This document shows positions 55,200 through 64,000 of a stretch of 64,000 nt of DNA, piece after piece (position 1 is the stretch's first letter; each line of letters begins with the position of its first letter). The notes under the pieces were generated by a model. The model had not been told where the DNA came from. It did not search any database and saw only the letters and a list, made by a program, of their open reading frames with translations. This DNA comes from Beaufortia kweichowensis (lineage: Eukaryota > Chordata > Actinopteri > Cypriniformes > Gastromyzontidae). The position numbers were made by a program, and so were the translations under genes. The stretch covers positions 16,416,883 to 16,480,882 of the forward strand of contig CM032806.1 in assembly GCA_019155185.1 (NCBI GenBank), in the 5' to 3' direction.

Positions 55200-55870
55200 A
55201 ACATGACAAATGAGTGGTTTATTGTAATAACATTTATAGTAAAAATATTTTTCATACATTCTGTACACAAGATGTTGCTTTAGTTCTTTACTTGTGGGAA
55301 ACATGAAGAACATGAAACCAGAAAGTAAATGAATCTTTACACAGATGCTGAATGTTGAACATCACGTGAAAGAGAATTGAAGTGTGTGTAACCTTCAGTT
55401 TGATCCAAACACAGCTGCTGCTGTCAGCACAGGTCACAGGATACTAAAGAATGTCAATGAAATGACGGATTTCTGCTCAGTCAACAAGCATCAAGGATTC
55501 AATCCAATTAGAAAACTTTCTTCTTGTTTCATCACTTTTTTTTAACTGCAGTTGTGCCAACAACTGCCTCTCTGGAACTAGATCATTTTCAGATTAAAGA
55601 AAAACTAAAGAGACCAGGAGGTCTTCTCTTAAAATCCACCAGTCCTCTAAAACTGATCAGGCATTCAGGAGGCTGTAAAAAAAAACTAGCGTGAACAAAA
55701 ATGTGTTTCTACATACAAATTAAATTGGTTTCATTTGAAATGTCCCTATAAAACAATTTTCTTGGTAATTCCATATTAAATTATGGTTTTAGGGGCCATC
55801 GAGGAGCATCTGACGTTCTCCTGATCTTCTGTGAGGGACGTCAGGATTTCAGATCTTGATGTTTTCAGTG
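55200..55870 (-). other. dcaf1: dcaf1 3'UTR
   Basis: Follows the dcaf1 stop. An AATAAA on the minus strand (TTTATT at 55218-55223) marks the probable polyadenylation site near 55200. Confidence 0.55.
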
Positions 55871-60592
<4,722 letters not shown>

Positions 60593-60790
60593 TCATAAAG
60601 TCTCTTTAACAATAAGATTAACATTAAGAAAGTAAACATACACAACATGACTCCATCTATAAACCATTAAATAGTATATAAAGGAAAATGAAACAGATTA
60701 ATACACTTACAGACAGTTTTCTTACAGAATATTAAAAATATATGTCTTTAACATTGATAAATTGATTGTATATTTCTTGATAGGTTTATT

Positions 60791-60796
<6 letters not shown>

Positions 60797-60827
<31 letters not shown>

Positions 60828-61226
60828 AGTGAATGAGACTTAAGGAGAATTATAAAAACCTACTTTATCTTAGAAAAAATACTGCATTGTCTCCTAAACC
60901 CACAAGAGGGCGCAGCACAATGACCCAATGAAATAAACCATGTCAAGCTTTGCATTGTCTTAGTTAACCGAAAATTATCGAAATGAAAGTGCATGTAGAT
61001 ATGTGGAAGTGCATAAGAAAACACTTCAACAACCAGCATGTGGATTTATATTCACACAAAGTAAAGTGCGGTTCAGAAACTATCCACCTATACATTTATA
61101 TTGGTTAGAATTATTCTTTACGTGTCACTTGTGGTTTGGGAACTGATAAAGTGTTCAGTGATCACTCTATACAATTTAAAGAAATGTTTTAGCTCAACAT
61201 GTTGCCATATATATATATATATATAT
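60797..61226. repeat. two short (TA)n tracts
   Basis: (AT)n at about 60797-60824 and 61208-61227 in the dcaf1 intron that runs to the window end. No exon is recognised between 60544 and 64000. Confidence 0.8.
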
Positions 61227-61399
61227 AACATATATACATTCATCTCTTTAACATAACAGACACATAGTCCAACAGTTTATAACACAAATCCTCTAAGGGA
61301 TTGTTAGGCTGCATTAATTAGATCAACGGGAACTGGGAACACTTCCCTAACAATCTGATGCACTTGTTGAATCTAAGGGTGTGAAACAGTATTTTACTC

Positions 61400-61890
61400 T
61401 CAGTTTGTTTGTTTCTTATTATTCTGAGGTTGTATCCAGTCCATACGCTGACCTGACGCTGGATCTGTCAGGAGGAGAACCTGCACTCATTATAGCTAAT
61501 GCTAATGCTAGTTACTACATTAATGATAATGCTAAACAGTATTTATGCTAATCTCTTTAACTATTTAGCTTTGACTAATGAACTAGTTCTTTTCTGTCTA
61601 TGTCATCAGTTTGATGTTATAGCTGAACTCAGTCATCTCAGTCATCCCCGACTAAACAATCCTTTATTGTAGAATATTAGCCTTTTAACTACTACCTAGT
61701 TTATCATCCACACAAACACATTGTTAAACTCAATCTCAACTAACAATCCAGATCAACTCAAAACTCAGACCTACATGACTTCAAACTTTAGTAAATTCAG
61801 TTCACAACTTTAAATCAAATCATTTTTATCAAACTACTGACTGCAGCTGTGACGCGTCAGAGGAGAAATGACCCTCCAAGTGAGTCTCCA
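61400..61890 (+). mobile_element. LINE 3'UTR-type repeat, inverted relative to 42049-42530
   Basis: Shares long blocks with the reverse complement of 42049-42530 (for example GTAGAATATTAGCCTTTTAA, TTTATCATCCACACAAACAC, CAACTAACAATCCAGATCAA). It leads directly into the compound satellite at 61.89 kb. Confidence 0.65.
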
Positions 61891-62087
61891 TATATATATA
61901 TATATATATATATATAGATTCATTAATGGAGTTTGGGTTCTCTCAAGGGTTTTTCTCCATATATATATATATATATATACACATTCATTAATGGAGTTTG
62001 GGTTCTCCCAAGGGTTTTTCTCCATATATATATATATATATATAGATTCATTAATGGAGTTTGGGTTCTCTCAAGGGTTTTTCTCCA

Positions 62088-62133
<46 letters not shown>

Positions 62134-62305
62134 GATTCATTAATGGAGTTTGGGTTCTCAAGGGTTTTTCTCCATATATATATATATATATATATTCATT
62201 CATTAATGGAGTTTGGGTTCTCCCAAGGGTTTTCTCTCCATATATATATATATATATATATATAGATTCATTAATGGAGTTTGGGTTCTCTCAAGGGTTT
62301 TCTCC

Positions 62306-62343
<38 letters not shown>

Positions 62344-62392
62344 ATATATATAGATTCATTAATGGAGTTTGGGTTCTCTCAAGGGTTTTTCT

Positions 62393-62470
<78 letters not shown>

Positions 62471-62660
62471 TCATTAATGGAGTTTGGGTTCTCCCAAGGG
62501 TTTTTCTCCATATATATATATATATATATATATATAGATTCATTAATGGAGTTTGGGTTCTCCCAAGGGTTTTTCTCCATATATATATATATATATAGAT
62601 TCATTAATGGAGTTTGGGTTCTCTCAAGGGTTTTTCTCCATATATATATATATATATATA
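61891..62660 (+). repeat. compound satellite: 10 copies of a 42-bp core separated by (TA)n
   Basis: Core copies begin near 61917, 61984, 62044, 62133, 62198, 62266, 62353, 62469, 62537 and 62599. Each reads ATTCATTAATGGAGTTTGGG, then TTCTCTCAAGGGTTTTTCTC or the TTCTCCCAAG variant, then CA. The cores alternate with TA tracts of about 14 to 70 bp. The core derives from the LINE-type 3' tail just upstream. The apparent IYIYI-rich reading frames across it are not genes. Confidence 0.9.
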
Positions 62661-64000
62661 CAGGGAGTGCAGAATTATTAGGCAAATGAGTATTTTGACC
62701 ACATCATCCTCGTTATGCATGTTGTCTTACTCCAAGCTGTATAGGCTGGAAAGCCTACTACCAATTAAGCATATTAGGTGATGTGCATCTCTGTAATGAG
62801 AAGGGGTGTGGTCTAATGACATCAACACCCTATATCAGGTGTGCATAATTATTAGGCAACTTAACAAAAAACAAATTTATACCCATTTCAATTATTTATT
62901 TTTACCAGTGAAACCAATATAACATCTCAACATTCACAAATATACATTTCTGACATTCAAAAACCAAACAAAAACAAATCAGTGACCAATATAGCCACCT
63001 TTCTTTGCAAGGACACTCAAAAGCCTGCCATCCATGGATTCTGTCAGTGTTTTGATCTGTTCACCATCAACATTGCGTGCAGCAGCAACCACAGCCTCCC
63101 AGACACTGTTCAGAGAGGTGTACTGTTTTCCCTCCTTGTAAATCGCACATTTGATGATGGACCACAGGTTCTCAATGGGGTTCAGATCAGGTGAACAAGG
63201 AGGCCATATCATTAGATTTTCTTCTTTTATACCCTTTCTTGCCAGCCACGCTGTGGAGTACTTGGGCGTGTGATGGAGCATTGTCCTGCATGAAAATCAT
63301 GTTTTTCTTGAAGGATACAGACTTCTTCCTGTACCACTGCTTGAAGAAGGTGTCTTCCAGAAACTGGCAGTAGGACTGGGAGTTGAGCTTGACTCCATCC
63401 TCAACCCGAAAAGGCCCCACAAGCTCATCTTTGATGATACCAGCCCAAACCAGTACTCCACCTCCACCTTGCTGGCGCCTGAGTCGGACTGGAGCTCTCT
63501 GCCCTTTACCAATCCAGCCACGGGCCCATCCATCTGGCCCATCAAGACTCACTCTCATTTCATCAGTCCATAAAACCTTAGAAAAATCAGTCTTGAGATA
63601 TTTCTTGGCCCAGTCTTGACGTTTCAGCTTGTGTGTCTTGTTCAGTGGTGGTGGAGACTTTCTGCCTTTCTTACCTTGGCCATGTCTCTGAGTATTGCAC
63701 ACCTTGTGCTTTTGGGCACTCCAGTGATGTTGCAGCTCTGAAATATGGCCAAACTGGTGGCAAGTGGCATCTTGGCAGCTGCACGCTTGACTTTTATCAG
63801 TTCACGGGCAGTTATTTTGCACTTGGTTTTTCCACACTTCTTCTTGCGACCCTGTTGACTATTTTGAATGAAACATATTGACTGTTCGATGATCACGCTT
63901 CAGAAGCTTGGCTATTTTAAGACTGCTGCATCCCTCTGCAATATATCTCACTATTTTTGACTTTTCTGAGCCTGTCAAGTCCTTCTTTTGACCCATTTTG
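62661..64000 (-). mobile_element. Tc1/mariner transposon (DD37E-like), truncated by window end
   Basis: The terminal sequence CAGGGAGTGCAGAATTATTA starts at 62661 right after a TA. GTGCATAATTATTAGGCAAC recurs as a subterminal repeat near 62839. The transposase on the minus strand begins at ATG 63996-63994 and runs to a stop near 62979. The other end of the element lies beyond the window. Confidence 0.88.
62979..63996 (-). pseudogene. Tc1-like transposase, broken by frameshifts
   Basis: Start MGQKKDLTGSEKSKIV with a helix-turn-helix N-terminus. The catalytic triad is visible: D in WTDEM (63562-63564), D in FMQDNAPSH (63283-63285), E in SPDLNPIENLW (63171-63173). Allowing for the gap just after NAPSHA, 37 residues separate the second D and E, which fits the DD37E branch of Tc1/mariner rather than DD34E. 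At least three frame breaks occur (near 63860-63890, 63660-63690 and 63260-63275; the last looks like a two-base loss), so no active enzyme is made here. Confidence 0.85.

Noticed and set aside
61834..62689. CRISPR-like array (regular repeats with spacers)
   Set aside because: The spacers are TA dinucleotides and the host is a vertebrate; this is a satellite.

Overview
The window is vertebrate nuclear DNA, most likely from a teleost fish and probably an otophysan/cyprinid-like one. Genes are split by short GT-AG introns, the spaces between them are AT-rich and full of (TA)n, (CA)n and (TC)n microsatellites, and the transposon load is fish-like: DIRS, Ty3/Gypsy, Tc1/mariner, hAT and piggyBac-type MITEs, a tRNA-derived SINE and LINE tails. 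No bacterial, phage or CRISPR structure is present.

Layout. 1-1310: 5' part of a decayed DIRS-type retroelement on the minus strand. 1440-2360: decayed Ty3/Gypsy gag-protease on the plus strand. 2854-4375 (+): last three coding exons of a type 1 taste receptor, tas1r2-like; its first exons lie outside the window. 6180-14780 (+): a complete NAD kinase gene, nadk, with 11 coding exons (434 aa) behind a GC-rich, microsatellite-bearing 5' exon. About 17.69-51.78 kb (-): a complete bassoon gene, bsn. I traced 10 coding exons with all junctions in phase, giving 4017 aa, including one 6.6-kb exon and a predicted intron in the 3'UTR. 53.1-54.9 kb (+): a second Gypsy fragment carrying two nested hAT MITEs. 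55.2-60.54 kb (-): the last four coding exons of dcaf1 (vprbp), which carry an apparent one-base frameshift in the Asp-rich tail. 61.4-62.66 kb: a LINE-derived repeat and a 10-copy compound satellite. 62.66-64.0 kb: a Tc1/mariner element with a broken transposase, cut by the window edge.

The genes are unrelated in function: taste GPCR, NADP+ synthesis, presynaptic active-zone scaffold, CRL4 ubiquitin-ligase substrate receptor. Nadk and bsn are convergent; bsn and dcaf1 both run on the minus strand. In human, TAS1R genes and NADK lie on 1p36 and BSN and DCAF1 on 3p21, so the window appears to join two ancestral linkage blocks between about 15 and 17.7 kb.

I found no convincing new biological system. 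The points most worth checking are the dcaf1 frameshift, the bsn 3'UTR intron (stop about 140 nt before the last junction), the compound TA/42-bp satellite with a transposon inserted at its edge, and a perfect 29-bp inverted repeat in bsn intron 1.
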